DNA of 6,568 nucleotides from Gammaproteobacteria bacterium (GCA_016762995.1 JAESUT010000004.1:1-6568); one strand, 5' to 3'. Shown: positions 1 to 6,565, numbered from the stretch's first letter. Notes: generated from the sequence alone by a model not told the origin. Translations and numbers: made by a program.

Positions 1-2325
1 GAATAGCCTCTTGCCCGCCGGAGAGCAGTAGTAATATTCTTGCTTTTGTTTTGCGAACTTAATGTTATTAATGTCCGCCTCATTCAAGCCCATGGCCGTG
101 TAATAGTCATAAGGACCTGGCGCACCGGTAGAGCCTTGTTTGTCGGCTTCTGGATTTGGCAACAATATTTTGGTGGGACACGATTCAAGCAGCACATCGA
201 ATAGCCCTGAATTAACGGCATCGGACACCGACTGTGTTTCCATCACTACCGCGCAATTCGCTTTTCGTAGCGTCTTCAGCCATTCACGTATTTTTTCTTT
301 GAAGGTGGGGTGTCCCAGAAGCGCCCATGCTTCGCCTATGGCTAACATGGCTGGCTGGCCTTTTAACGATCTTTCAAACCGGCGAAACAAATAATACAGA
401 ACGGGCAAATACAGCGCCGGCGTCATTTGAAGTAATTCATCAACTTCAAACACGTTGAAAGCTGTTGTCTCTAATGTGTCTGTTTGGCTATCCAACCCAA
501 CTACATCGGATGCCCCGATAGTGTAAGCATTGAGGGCCGATCTAACCTCGATGTCTTGAAGGGTCGCGCATAAATCCGTGATAGAGCGATTATCTCTACC
601 CGCTTTCGATAGCAGCTCAATCGCATTTCTAATCTTTTCTTTCTGCTGTATCGAGGGTGCTTGCTTGGTCTGCAATTCAAAACACGTTTCTACCCAGTCT
701 TGCGCCCATGCTTTATCGGATTGAGTCTCCAATATTCGAAGTGGCGCTAAACCAATTTTTTTAATGTCACTACCGAGATCATAGTGAGATCCCCCGCAAG
801 CCTTAACCGTGGCCAGCATGGATCGGCCTCTATCAAAGGCAAAGATTGTTGCCGGCTCCCCTGCCCTGCCCTCGTAGCGCGTGAATTGCATGGCTATTGT
901 GTTCAACAGAACCGATTTACCCGCACCTGTCGGACCAAATATCAACGTATGCCCGACATCGCCTACATGGAGGTTTAGCCTGAACGGTGTCGCACCAACG
1001 GCAGCAGCATGCATTAGCGGGGGTGAGGATTCGGCATACAGATCACAGCTGCAAAAGTCGAGCCCAGCCCAAACGCTGGACAATGGCAACATATCCGCTA
1101 GATTTAGCGTGTGAATTAGCGGGCGTCTAATATTTGCATAAGCGTGCCCAGGCAATGACCCCAGCCACGCTTCCATTGCGTTAACATCTTCAATGCGACT
1201 TGCAAATCCAAGCGCCTTAATCTGCTTACTCACATAGCGCGCATTCTCTAATAACTGCGCTCGATCAGGTGACATTAATACGATAACTGGCGTGTAATAT
1301 CCGAACCTGACCAGATCACTGTTCGCATCATTGATCGACTCTTCTGCTTGGGACGCCATCAACAACGCATCTTCATTGACTATCCCGCCTTCGGTTCGGA
1401 ACACTTGAGAAACGAAGCCTTTCGATTTCTGTAGCCACTTGCGACGATATTTTTTAAGCTCGCCTATAGCTTCCTCTCGATCTAGATAAATCATTCTGGA
1501 GGACCAACGGTAGGCCGTTTGAAGACTTTCAAGTACTTCCAGTATTTGCGGGTAGGATTCAGCGGGAAAACCCTGCATGGCCACACAGCAGGTGTAGTTG
1601 TCGCCCACTTTTGGTGTATCCCCTGGCCACATGCCGACGCCGCCTATTACCGCGTCTAAATACATACCTCGTTGTGGCAAGTTGAGCTGGCACGGCTCGC
1701 CAACTAAGCACAGCTGGAGAAAATTAATCAGCTCGTCACGCTGGTGTTCATAGCCGTTTGAACCTTCGCAGGTGTAACTCCCCATGCGCCTAATATCTAG
1801 CGCGGCTAGCAAGCCGTCTTCTACCTCATCTAGTGCTTTCAGAAAACCATCAAGCACTTGTTGGGCAACTGACTGAACCGCTTCAGTCTTTGGCGTATCC
1901 CACATTAAGCTTTTGAATCGAGTCGTTGTCTTTTCTGGCGGCGTGTACATCAACACAATCGCGTGTTCGCTAATGAAGTGTTCGCCTTCCGCCAAAAATC
2001 TCTCTCGTCGTTCATCATCAACCATGCGCGCGATTTTGGAGGTAAAATGTGATCGTTCTTCAGCTGGATATTCAGACGCCGGTATTCGCACCGCTTCATT
2101 CCAACTAACCCAACCGCTGCTTAATCCTGCTAACGCCGCATTGATTCGCGCTGTTAAAAAATTACGCTGCTCATTGGTCGTGCTACCAATATCCGGACCT
2201 TTGTAAAACCATCCCGCTATCAGCGCGCCACTCTTGCACTGCACTACGCCGTTTTCGACAAGCGCCGCCCAGTTGAGCAAATCCGGCAAACCCTTCGCTG
2301 TCTTTCTGTATCCAGATAACTTCAC
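1..2325 (-). CDS. trbE: TrbE/VirB4-family conjugative transfer ATPase (3' end cut by window edge)
   Basis: Cytoplasmic or inner-membrane ATPase that powers pilus assembly and substrate transfer in the Trb (P-type) type IV secretion system. The frame is open from a GTG at 2325-2323 to position 1, giving 775 residues; family members run to about 810-820, so only a short C-terminal tail is missing. The N-terminal region begins with the TrbE-like KGLPDLLNWAALVENGVV. The Walker A motif GPTGAGKS lies at residues 464-471, followed by FAFDRGRSM and VKACGG. The C-terminal ATPase part has GEAWALLGHP (664-673), then REWLKTLRKANC and METQSVSD. In the family the Walker B motif normally reads LDEAW; here the Asp is Gly664 (codon GGC, 336-334) while Glu665 remains. 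The start overlaps the trbD stop in a GTGA, and a GGGG purine run lies 8 nt upstream. Gene identity is secure; whether the ATPase is fully active is uncertain. Confidence 0.95.
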   Translation of the reverse strand, partial: MKLSGYRKTAKGLPDLLNWAALVENGVVQCKSGALIAGWFYKGPDIGSTTNEQRNFLTARINAALAGLSSGWVSWNEAVRIPASEYPAEERSHFTSKIARMVDDERRERFLAEGEHFISEHAIVLMYTPPEKTTTRFKSLMWDTPKTEAVQSVAQQVLDGFLKALDEVEDGLLAALDIRRMGSYTCEGSNGYEHQRDELINFLQLCLVGEPCQLNLPQRGMYLDAVIGGVGMWPGDTPKVGDNYTCCVAMQGFPAESYPQILEVLESLQTAYRWSSRMIYLDREEAIGELKKYRRKWLQKSKGFVSQVFRTEGGIVNEDALLMASQAEESINDANSDLVRFGYYTPVIVLMSPDRAQLLENARYVSKQIKALGFASRIEDVNAMEAWLGSLPGHAYANIRRPLIHTLNLADMLPLSSVWAGLDFCSCDLYAESSPPLMHAAAVGATPFRLNLHVGDVGHTLIFGPTGAGKSVLLNTIAMQFTRYEGRAGEPATIFAFDRGRSMLATVKACGGSHYDLGSDIKKIGLAPLRILETQSDKAWAQDWVETCFELQTKQAPSIQQKEKIRNAIELLSKAGRDNRSITDLCATLQDIEVRSALNAYTIGASDVVGLDSQTDTLETTAFNVFEVDELLQMTPALYLPVLYYLFRRFERSLKGQPAMLAIGEAWALLGHPTFKEKIREWLKTLRKANCAVVMETQSVSDAVNSGLFDVLLESCPTKILLPNPEADKQGSTGAPGPYDYYTAMGLNEADINNIKFAKQKQEYYYCSPAGKRLF

Positions 2326-2618
2326 TGATTTAGCCCCGCTGCTGGGTGGGAGCGAGGCGGGTAATACCTCTGCGGGTAACGCAGCTGCCTTAAATAGACC
2401 TGCGCTAACTGCGGGTCTTTTTGGGCCATGACACGAAGTACAAGCAGACAGCACAGCCAGAACGTTATCCCGATAATGGCCGCTACGAGATTCTGGCCAT
2501 TGATAACCAGCGCCACAGAAATCAATGCACTTGAGAGCGTTAAATTGCGGTCGCCCCCCATGAATAGATTGGGCCGATGTAAGGCTCGCTGAAATGGTGT
2601 AGTGCGAAGCTCGCTCAA
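2322..2618 (-). CDS. trbD: TrbD, VirB3-like inner-membrane component of the conjugation apparatus
   Basis: A 98-residue protein resembling RP4 TrbD, a VirB3-family subunit that sits in the inner membrane and works with the TrbE/VirB4 ATPase. The N-terminus LRTTPFQRALHRPNLFMGGDR matches the family signature (basic segment, then NLFMGGDR). One or two hydrophobic segments follow at about residues 28-63 (SALISVALVI and LVAAIIGITFWLCCLLVLRV). The family motif QVYLRQLRYPQRYYPPRS is near the C-terminus. The start is TTG, immediately after the trbC TAA stop and in the same frame as trbC. It is supported by a GGAG at 2626-2629, 7 nt upstream, and by alignment of the first residues with RP4 TrbD from memory. 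The stop overlaps the GTG of trbE by 4 nt, which implies translational coupling. Confidence 0.93.
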   Translation of the reverse strand: MSELRTTPFQRALHRPNLFMGGDRNLTLSSALISVALVINGQNLVAAIIGITFWLCCLLVLRVMAQKDPQLAQVYLRQLRYPQRYYPPRSHPAAGLNQ

Positions 2619-3059
2619 TTACTGACTCCAGACCAATGCATTCGACTGGATAATTTCGCTTCCACTAAATAGCGTGCTTAGAATCGATCCTGCAAACGCA
2701 ATCAAGGAGATAACCAAAACCAACATAATGAGGCGGCGAATGAAATCGTTTATTTCACCACCAAATATCAAAGCCACGCCTGTGGCGATCATTCCAAGCA
2801 ATGAGACTGCAAACGCTACCGGTCCTTTGAGTGAATTAGTAATGGCCTCTAAAGGCCCTTCCCACTCCAGCCCAGTAGACGTTCCGTTTAAATCCGCGAA
2901 TGCTGCAAAGGGCGTGAACGCCAAAGCAGGAACCACAAGCCGCGACAAAAGGCGCATATTCAACCCGCGCACACACTTCCTTGTTGCCGACTCAAGCTGA
3001 GTCACAATGTAATTACCCATAAGCTTGAAGTTCTCCGCTGCTTGTTTGATATTGCCCAT
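2619..3059 (-). CDS. trbC: TrbC, conjugative pilin precursor (VirB2-like)
   Basis: Major pilin subunit of the P-type conjugative pilus. From the ATG at 3059 the product has 146 residues, close to the 145 of RP4 TrbC. A long basic leader ends in a hydrophobic stretch and a signal-peptidase-like site AFA/DL (after residue 55). The mature part carries LKGPVAFAVSLLGMIATGVALIFGGEIN and a second membrane segment (about 107-130), the classic TrbC two-helix layout. The tail FSGSEII resembles the FGRG-AEIA processing site of RP4. The start is debatable. A GTG at 3068 extends the frame; the ATG at 3059 has AGGTGG 5 nt upstream; the ATG at 3020 overlaps the trbB stop by 8 nt but has a poorly spaced GGAG; the ATG at 2957 leaves only a minimal signal peptide. 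I chose 3059. All of these except 2957 overlap trbB, which suggests coupling. Confidence 0.92.
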   Translation of the reverse strand: MGNIKQAAENFKLMGNYIVTQLESATRKCVRGLNMRLLSRLVVPALAFTPFAAFADLNGTSTGLEWEGPLEAITNSLKGPVAFAVSLLGMIATGVALIFGGEINDFIRRLIMLVLVISLIAFAGSILSTLFSGSEIIQSNALVWSQ

Positions 3060-3984
3060 TTTCGCCACCTGTTATTGTTAAAACCTCTGTGATCTTTCTG
3101 CTTGCGCCGTTCTCTTTTGATCTTGCTATAGCAATAACTAGGTCAATCGCCTCCCCAACAAGCTTGGTCATTGGCGAAGTGCTAACTTCCATTATTAGTT
3201 GCTCTAACCTTGATAGCCCCGATTCAGCACTATTGGCATGAATTGTCGCTATGCCTCCAGGGTGTCCCGTATTCCACGCCTTTAAGAGTGCTAACGCTTC
3301 CGTGCCCGCACGAACCTCCCCGACAATAATTCTATCGGGCCTTCCGCGGAGTGTGGTTTTGATGAGATCGAGCAGAGAAGCGGCTAGACTTGTTCGCAGG
3401 ACAATTGCGTTTTGAGCGTTACACTGGATTTCGGCCGTGTCCTCGATAACAAATACACGGTGATCAGGACACTCAATTACCACTTCATTGATAATTGCAT
3501 TCGCTAAGGTGGTCTTCCCGCTACCAGTTCCGCCCACAATGAGGATGTTCTTTCGCGACTGGACAGCTCGCTTAATCTCTTCGGCCTGCACTGCAGTCAT
3601 TACCCGTTGATCAACATATTCCGCTAGTGAGAAAACTGAAGACGCTCTACGGCGAATGCAAAAACACGGCTTAGTGCTGATTGGAGGTATCCACGCTTGA
3701 AAGCGTGAACCGTCCAAAGGAACCTCACATTGCAAAAAGGGATTGTCCCGATCGACGATAGTTTCGTGGTAACTCGCCATTGTTCCAATCAATGCCAGCG
3801 CCCTGTGTTCGTCCATTGAATTTGACAAAACTTCCATGTCTTTACCGAGCCGTTCGATCCATATTTTGCCGTCAGGATTAAGCATAATTTCCACAACATC
3901 GTCAGACCCAAGCAGGCCAATAAGCTCCGACCCAAATTCACGCGTAAGTTTCTCTTTTTGCCTGGCTAACCGGTCTTCGTTCAC
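3013..3984 (-). CDS. trbB: TrbB, VirB11-type hexameric secretion ATPase
   Basis: Cytoplasmic traffic ATPase of the VirB11/PilT-like secretion superfamily that drives pilus biogenesis and DNA-protein transfer. The 323-residue product matches the usual length (RP4 TrbB is about 320). The N-terminal domain contains DDVVEIMLNPDGKIWIE (28-44). The core has Walker A GGTGSGKTT (151-159), an Asp box VFVIEDTAEIQC (177-188), the Walker B region PDRIIVGEVRAGTEAL (216-231) and the His box TGHPGGIATIHANS (239-252). The gene starts with GTG at 3984; an in-frame TGA at 4026-4024 limits extension and no ATG lies between. An AAGGG run sits about 10 nt upstream. It is the first trb gene, as in RP4, and its end overlaps trbC. 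About 400 bp of repeat-rich DNA before the gene probably carries the operon promoter. Confidence 0.96.
   Translation of the reverse strand: MNEDRLARQKEKLTREFGSELIGLLGSDDVVEIMLNPDGKIWIERLGKDMEVLSNSMDEHRALALIGTMASYHETIVDRDNPFLQCEVPLDGSRFQAWIPPISTKPCFCIRRRASSVFSLAEYVDQRVMTAVQAEEIKRAVQSRKNILIVGGTGSGKTTLANAIINEVVIECPDHRVFVIEDTAEIQCNAQNAIVLRTSLAASLLDLIKTTLRGRPDRIIVGEVRAGTEALALLKAWNTGHPGGIATIHANSAESGLSRLEQLIMEVSTSPMTKLVGEAIDLVIAIARSKENGASRKITEVLTITGGENGQYQTSSGELQAYG
3065..3070 (-). promoter_or_regulatory. Ribosome binding site deciding the trbC start
   Basis: AGGTGG on the minus strand lies 5 nt before the ATG at 3059 and inside the end of trbB. It favours 3059 over the GTG at 3068, which overlaps this element, and over the internal ATG at 3020. 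Confidence 0.5.
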
Positions 3985-4049
3985 TACTTTGATTCCCTTC
4001 TTGGTAATGGCCTGCTTATCGAATCAACGCCAATCCGCCATATATATGT

Positions 4050-4078
4050 TTTATAAGTTAATTAATTGTTGCATTAAA
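4050..4078 (-). promoter_or_regulatory. Candidate sigma-70 promoter for the trb operon
   Basis: On the minus strand a TATAAA (-10, 4055-4050) lies 17 nt after a weak TTTAAT (-35, 4078-4073), about 65 nt before the trbB GTG. The -10 matches consensus at 5 of 6 bases but the -35 at only 3 of 6, as expected for an activated or repressed promoter. A second possibility is TTGACG (4362-4357) with a poor -10, CATCAA (4339-4334). Confidence 0.3.
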
Positions 4079-4104
4079 CAACATTCCAGGCACACGGCAA
4101 CGCA

Positions 4105-4119
4105 GCTGCTTGTTGCAGC
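4105..4119. repeat. Small perfect inverted repeat (GCTGC-TTGTT-GCAGC)
   Basis: A 5-bp perfect stem with a 5-nt loop. It overlaps the palindromes GCAGCTGC (4102-4109) and TTGCAGCAA (4113-4121). No T tract follows on either strand, so it is more like an operator than a terminator. It lies about 120 nt upstream of trbB. Confidence 0.4.
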
Positions 4120-4157
4120 AATTAAATTTATCCTTGTAACTAGAGTTGTACTTTTGC

Positions 4158-4383
4158 CCCTAATTGAACGGGACAAGACAATCCTACACGTAAAACGGCA
4201 TAACGCAAAGGGTCGTGACCAATTAATTTCGTGGGGCTTTTCCTGCGTTTTAAAAGCGTCAACCAAGTGTATTTTTACGTCAATCGGCGCTAACCCGCGC
4301 CAGCTCTAACCTATGGAGTTAGTGGGTGGGTTCTTGATGACTTTTTGTCAGCAAATCGTCAACCGCTTGTCACCCTAATTGAA
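4158..4383. repeat. Pair of 11-bp direct repeats CCCTAATTGAA
   Basis: Identical copies occur at 4158-4168 and 4373-4383, 215 bp apart, at about the two ends of the upstream half of the control region. Each contains the hexamer TAATTG. The second copy abuts the TTGTCA-repeat cluster on one side and the terminator on the other. A DNA-binding site is possible; the function is unknown. Confidence 0.45.
4345..4372. repeat. Three helically phased TTGTCA-like direct repeats
   Basis: TTGTCA (4345-4350), TCGTCA (4356-4361) and TTGTCA (4367-4372) are spaced exactly 11 bp start to start, close to one helical turn. The first copy also forms the right arm of a palindrome, TGAC-TTTTT-GTCA (4338-4350). The middle copy overlaps a minus-strand TTGACG that could be a -35. 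This geometry is typical of cooperative protein binding, and the neighbouring XRE regulator is the obvious candidate ligand by inference. Confidence 0.5.
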
Positions 4384-4384
4384 T

Positions 4385-4410
4385 AAAAAAACAGGCAAAC
4401 AAATTCGCCC
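4385..4410 (-). terminator. Rho-independent terminator downstream of the XRE regulator
   Basis: On the minus strand GGCGAA-TTTG-TTTGCC (4409-4394) forms a 6-bp stem with one G-T wobble and a 4-nt loop, followed by TG and a run of seven T (4391-4385). It lies about 40 nt after the XRE stop codon. It would separate the abiE/XRE transcript from the trb operon, so trbB needs its own promoter. Confidence 0.65.
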
Positions 4411-4448
4411 GCGGTAATAGGTTAAGAATTTTTGGTCTGGGAGTGGTG

Positions 4449-4703
4449 TTAACTGTGAGGGCTTTGCAAAGCCTTACCAATGTAATTGGGATCTAAAAGA
4501 TCCTGAAGATCGACATCAAGTACATCGGCCAACTGGCCGCATGTTTCCAATGTCGGGTTCCCCTTCCCCGTTTCAATCCGCGATAAAGTTGCCTGATGTG
4601 AACTTGTTCGCGAGGCGACCTCTTCTAATGACAGACTCTTTTGCCTGCGAGCAAAACGAATATTCTGAGCGAAGATGTCTATGGCTCTGTGGCTCTTTTT
4701 CAT
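4449..4703 (-). CDS. Small XRE-family helix-turn-helix transcriptional regulator
   Basis: An 84-residue DNA-binding protein that is almost entirely one Cro/C1-type HTH domain (about residues 11-70). Visible features are IRFARRQKSLSLEEVASRT (helices 1-2), the recognition helix region SSHQATLSRIETGKGNPTLET (34-54) and the closing helix LADVLDVDLQDLLD (58-71). There is no ligand-binding or protease domain, so it probably acts as a simple dimeric repressor. It starts with ATG at 4703, with only a weak AGG nearby. It lies 75 bp after abiEii and ends about 465 bp before trbB, with a terminator between. RP4 has the HTH repressor gene trbA just upstream of trbB, so this is a positional analogue of TrbA; I do not see enough similarity to give that name. 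Possible targets are its own upstream inverted repeat and the phased repeats before trbB. Confidence 0.88.
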   Translation of the reverse strand: MKKSHRAIDIFAQNIRFARRQKSLSLEEVASRTSSHQATLSRIETGKGNPTLETCGQLADVLDVDLQDLLDPNYIGKALQSPHS

Positions 4704-4777
4704 AGTGCCTATAGCGTACTGTAATCACCCTCATACAGCCAGTAACAAAAACATTACTAAGGGCACATTCATCACTG
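4704..4777 (-). promoter_or_regulatory. Gap between abiEii and the XRE gene with an inverted repeat
   Basis: The 74-bp gap holds an imperfect hairpin, AGTAA at 4741-4745 and TTACT at 4754-4758 with an 8-nt A-rich spacer. On the minus strand TTGTTA overlaps it as a possible weak -35, and TACAGT or TATAGG nearer the gene could be a -10. It may be an autoregulatory promoter-operator for the XRE gene. The matches are weak, and read-through from abiE is equally possible. Confidence 0.3.
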
Positions 4778-5665
4778 TTATTGGGGCATTCTCGCCCCAC
4801 TGGATCTCCAGGGTAGTGACCGATAGAACTTCGTTATATATTCAAATGCGAGATTAAAGTCAATCAGCTCACCTACCGTTTCATCCATCAAGGTATCGTA
4901 CTCGTGCCCTGCCCGGCGCTTTACTTCCTCGTCGTCCATTGAGGATATATTCGGAATGAGTCCCCTGGGTTTTGCTTTCGCCAGTAGACTAGAAAGGATT
5001 AGTGACTTTTCATCGTCGCTTAGGCCCGCAAACTCATTCAGAATAAAATAAAGATCATAGACATCTTGTCTACGGTTCCTGTTCCTAATTACCTGCTGTA
5101 AAAGCGCGCGATATTTTTCTGCAATCAGATCAGTCAACGAATACGTTTGAATCTCTTCGCCAACTGTCAGCTTAAAGTTCTCTATGCTGGATATAAATTC
5201 ATTTGTACTGTAATCGATGGAAACCACACTTGGTGAGGTTTTAGTTTGCAGCCTTTTGTGTTTGTTGCTTCCTTTGTATGCATATCCAACTGTTATTCGG
5301 ATGGAGGGAAAAGTGGCATCCTTTCTTTTGGGAAACAATTCGCATTTTTGAACTCTGCAATCTAAGCCGTAGTCTAATTCTTCTACTACAGAGGCTAGAC
5401 TTCTATTTAACTCTTTCGCTATTTCATTCTCATCTAATTCGGCCATTATTTTACTAGTAGAGAAATCTATATCCTTTGTATATCGTTGGCTACGATACCG
5501 GATAGCGAGCAATATTCCTCCTTTGAGAACCATGCTCGCTTGCAATTCGTTATGCGACGCTATGGCCAAAAGAATTGTCTGAACAGCCTGTCTAAACTCC
5601 TTGTCCTGTTCACTTGTAAACTGGGCAGCCCACTCACTGATGCTGTATTCTTTAGGGACGGTCAA
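4778..5665 (-). CDS. abiEii: AbiEii-type nucleotidyltransferase toxin of a type IV toxin-antitoxin system
   Basis: A 295-residue member of the AbiEii/AbiGii nucleotidyltransferase-fold toxin family. The family is linked to abortive infection and to stabilisation of mobile elements, and some members transfer nucleotides to tRNA. Motif I is LKGGILLAIRY (47-57), motif II the metal-binding KDIDFS (64-69), motif III LIAEKYRALLQQ (180-191, Lys184) and motif IV RRQDVYDLYFIL (198-209, Asp201 and Asp204). All four expected motifs are present, so the toxin looks intact. The start is TTG at 5665: no other ordinary start precedes motif I, the next ATG being residue 45. The upstream signal is weak, only a GAG about 9 nt away inside the end of abiEi. 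It follows abiEi by 6 nt in the same frame, so coupled and reduced translation relative to the antitoxin is likely. Confidence 0.92.
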   Translation of the reverse strand: MTVPKEYSISEWAAQFTSEQDKEFRQAVQTILLAIASHNELQASMVLKGGILLAIRYRSQRYTKDIDFSTSKIMAELDENEIAKELNRSLASVVEELDYGLDCRVQKCELFPKRKDATFPSIRITVGYAYKGSNKHKRLQTKTSPSVVSIDYSTNEFISSIENFKLTVGEEIQTYSLTDLIAEKYRALLQQVIRNRNRRQDVYDLYFILNEFAGLSDDEKSLILSSLLAKAKPRGLIPNISSMDDEEVKRRAGHEYDTLMDETVGELIDFNLAFEYITKFYRSLPWRSSGARMPQ

Positions 5666-5671
5666 TTGTTT

Positions 5672-6565
5672 TTACTCGAAGACATTAAGTGATAAGCACC
5701 ACTTGTCTGACCACTGCGGATAATACTCTGCCGAGGCATCCAACTTTCTCGAACCCCCTCGCTGTGCAAAAGCAGTCCAACTCTCGACTGTTTCGTTTTT
5801 AATCCCCAACCTCTCCTCTACAATATACCCTGCTCTAACCTTATCCATGTTGTTCCCATTACTATCGAATTCATCCGTAATTAGCCTTAGATATTTCTCG
5901 GCGTGCATATCAAAGATTTCGAGTACGTGGTTTATGCCTCCACAAAGTGCAGGGCTTCTCAACATTTCTAGAAATGTTCGCCCAATGGTAGCCACCCGTA
6001 TATTGCGATCTCGGACATTTTTGTAGGCTCCCAAGTGCTTAGAATGTGTGCAATGCACCTCTTTTTTACCCACCTTTTTAATTGTTGGATGTGAAAGAGC
6101 AGGCAAGGAGTTATCTCTATAAATTGCATAATCTTCTTTTAGATCTTTTTTCATACGCTCTATCGCAAATACCTTCCAGTCTTTCACGCCAGGCGAAGAA
6201 ATAAATAATTTGGAAGGGATACGATCAGTTAGCCCGTGATAGGCCATCGCGCTAAGGTGTGAAATATAACAAAAAGGGTCCAGCGTGCAGACGACGTCCT
6301 CCACCTCCCAGCGAGTATTTCCAAGCAGTGTGTAGGCTGAGTCTGGCATTCCTCTGGGTTGAGCCAACAAGCCTTCATCTAAGAGCAAGTTAAGGTACTT
6401 GCCAAAATCTCTACTGTCCGCTGCATCCTTTTGTACCCCTATTGACTCCCCTTTGTATTCTTTAGCTTGGTAGAGAGAATGGATAATCAACCCCAGTTGA
6501 TAACGAGTAATAACCGGCTTATTAATATCCCCAAGAGACAGCGTTAATGCCTTGATAAATTTCAC
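5672..6565 (-). CDS. abiEi: AbiEi-family antitoxin and transcriptional repressor
   Basis: Cognate antitoxin of AbiEii. In this family an N-terminal winged helix-turn-helix binds the abiE promoter to autorepress it, and the C-terminal domain neutralises the toxin without stable binding (type IV). The 297-residue frame has a likely wHTH over about residues 17-82 (YQLGLIIHSLYQA, then YLNLLLDEGLLAQPRG). The family block FCYISHLSAMAYHGLTDRIP is at 98-117, and a second block, RVATIGRTFLEMLRSPALCGGINHVLEIF, lies in 190-218. The GTG at 6565 is used as start, but the frame is still open at the window edge (CTA before it), so the true start could lie just outside. The promoter and any inverted-repeat operator would also be outside. 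The gene is clearly AT-richer than the trb genes and sits just upstream of abiEii as one operon. Confidence 0.9.
   Translation of the reverse strand: MKFIKALTLSLGDINKPVITRYQLGLIIHSLYQAKEYKGESIGVQKDAADSRDFGKYLNLLLDEGLLAQPRGMPDSAYTLLGNTRWEVEDVVCTLDPFCYISHLSAMAYHGLTDRIPSKLFISSPGVKDWKVFAIERMKKDLKEDYAIYRDNSLPALSHPTIKKVGKKEVHCTHSKHLGAYKNVRDRNIRVATIGRTFLEMLRSPALCGGINHVLEIFDMHAEKYLRLITDEFDSNGNNMDKVRAGYIVEERLGIKNETVESWTAFAQRGGSRKLDASAEYYPQWSDKWCLSLNVFE

Larger units (their letters stand above)
3985..4384 (-). promoter_or_regulatory. Gene-free, repeat-rich control region upstream of trbB
   Basis: No convincing gene is present here. The stretch is AT-rich and lies between the terminator of the XRE gene and the trbB start. 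It contains three 11-bp-phased TTGTCA-like repeats, two further CGTCAA copies (4257-4262 and 4278-4283), an 11-bp direct repeat, five TAATTG/CAATTA hexamers (4063, 4119, 4161, 4220, 4376) and small hairpins (4067-4083, 4105-4119, 4286-4301). Placement implies that it holds the promoter and operators of the trb operon; this is inferred from position and repeats, not from a recognised operator. Confidence 0.5.

Noticed and set aside
140..2431. Several short plus-strand frames (for example 140-394, 1913-2206, 2234-2431)
   Set aside because: They are antisense to the well-supported trbE or trbD frames and show no recognisable protein features.
2687..2693. ATCCTGC, resembling the core of an IncP-type nick site
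   Set aside because: It lies inside trbC with no inverted repeat or relaxase gene nearby; a 7-mer match is expected by chance.
3295..3330. TrbB reads GEVRAGTEAL where I recall GEVRG-EAL in relatives, a possible one-residue insertion
   Set aside because: I cannot confirm the family spacing from memory, and all the other ATPase motifs are intact.
4051..4266. A 71-codon minus-strand open frame in the control region, starting at TTG
   Set aside because: It has no family resemblance, a poor start and a Cys-rich hydrophobic tail, and it overlaps promoter-like repeats; chance is the simpler explanation.
4286..4301. Hairpin GGCGC-TAACCC-GCGCC considered as a terminator
   Set aside because: No T run follows on either strand, and the stem is only 5 bp.
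3836..4309. A plus-strand frame of 157 codons antisense to trbB and running into the control region
   Set aside because: Most of it is the shadow of trbB in another frame, and it shows no domain or ribosome site.
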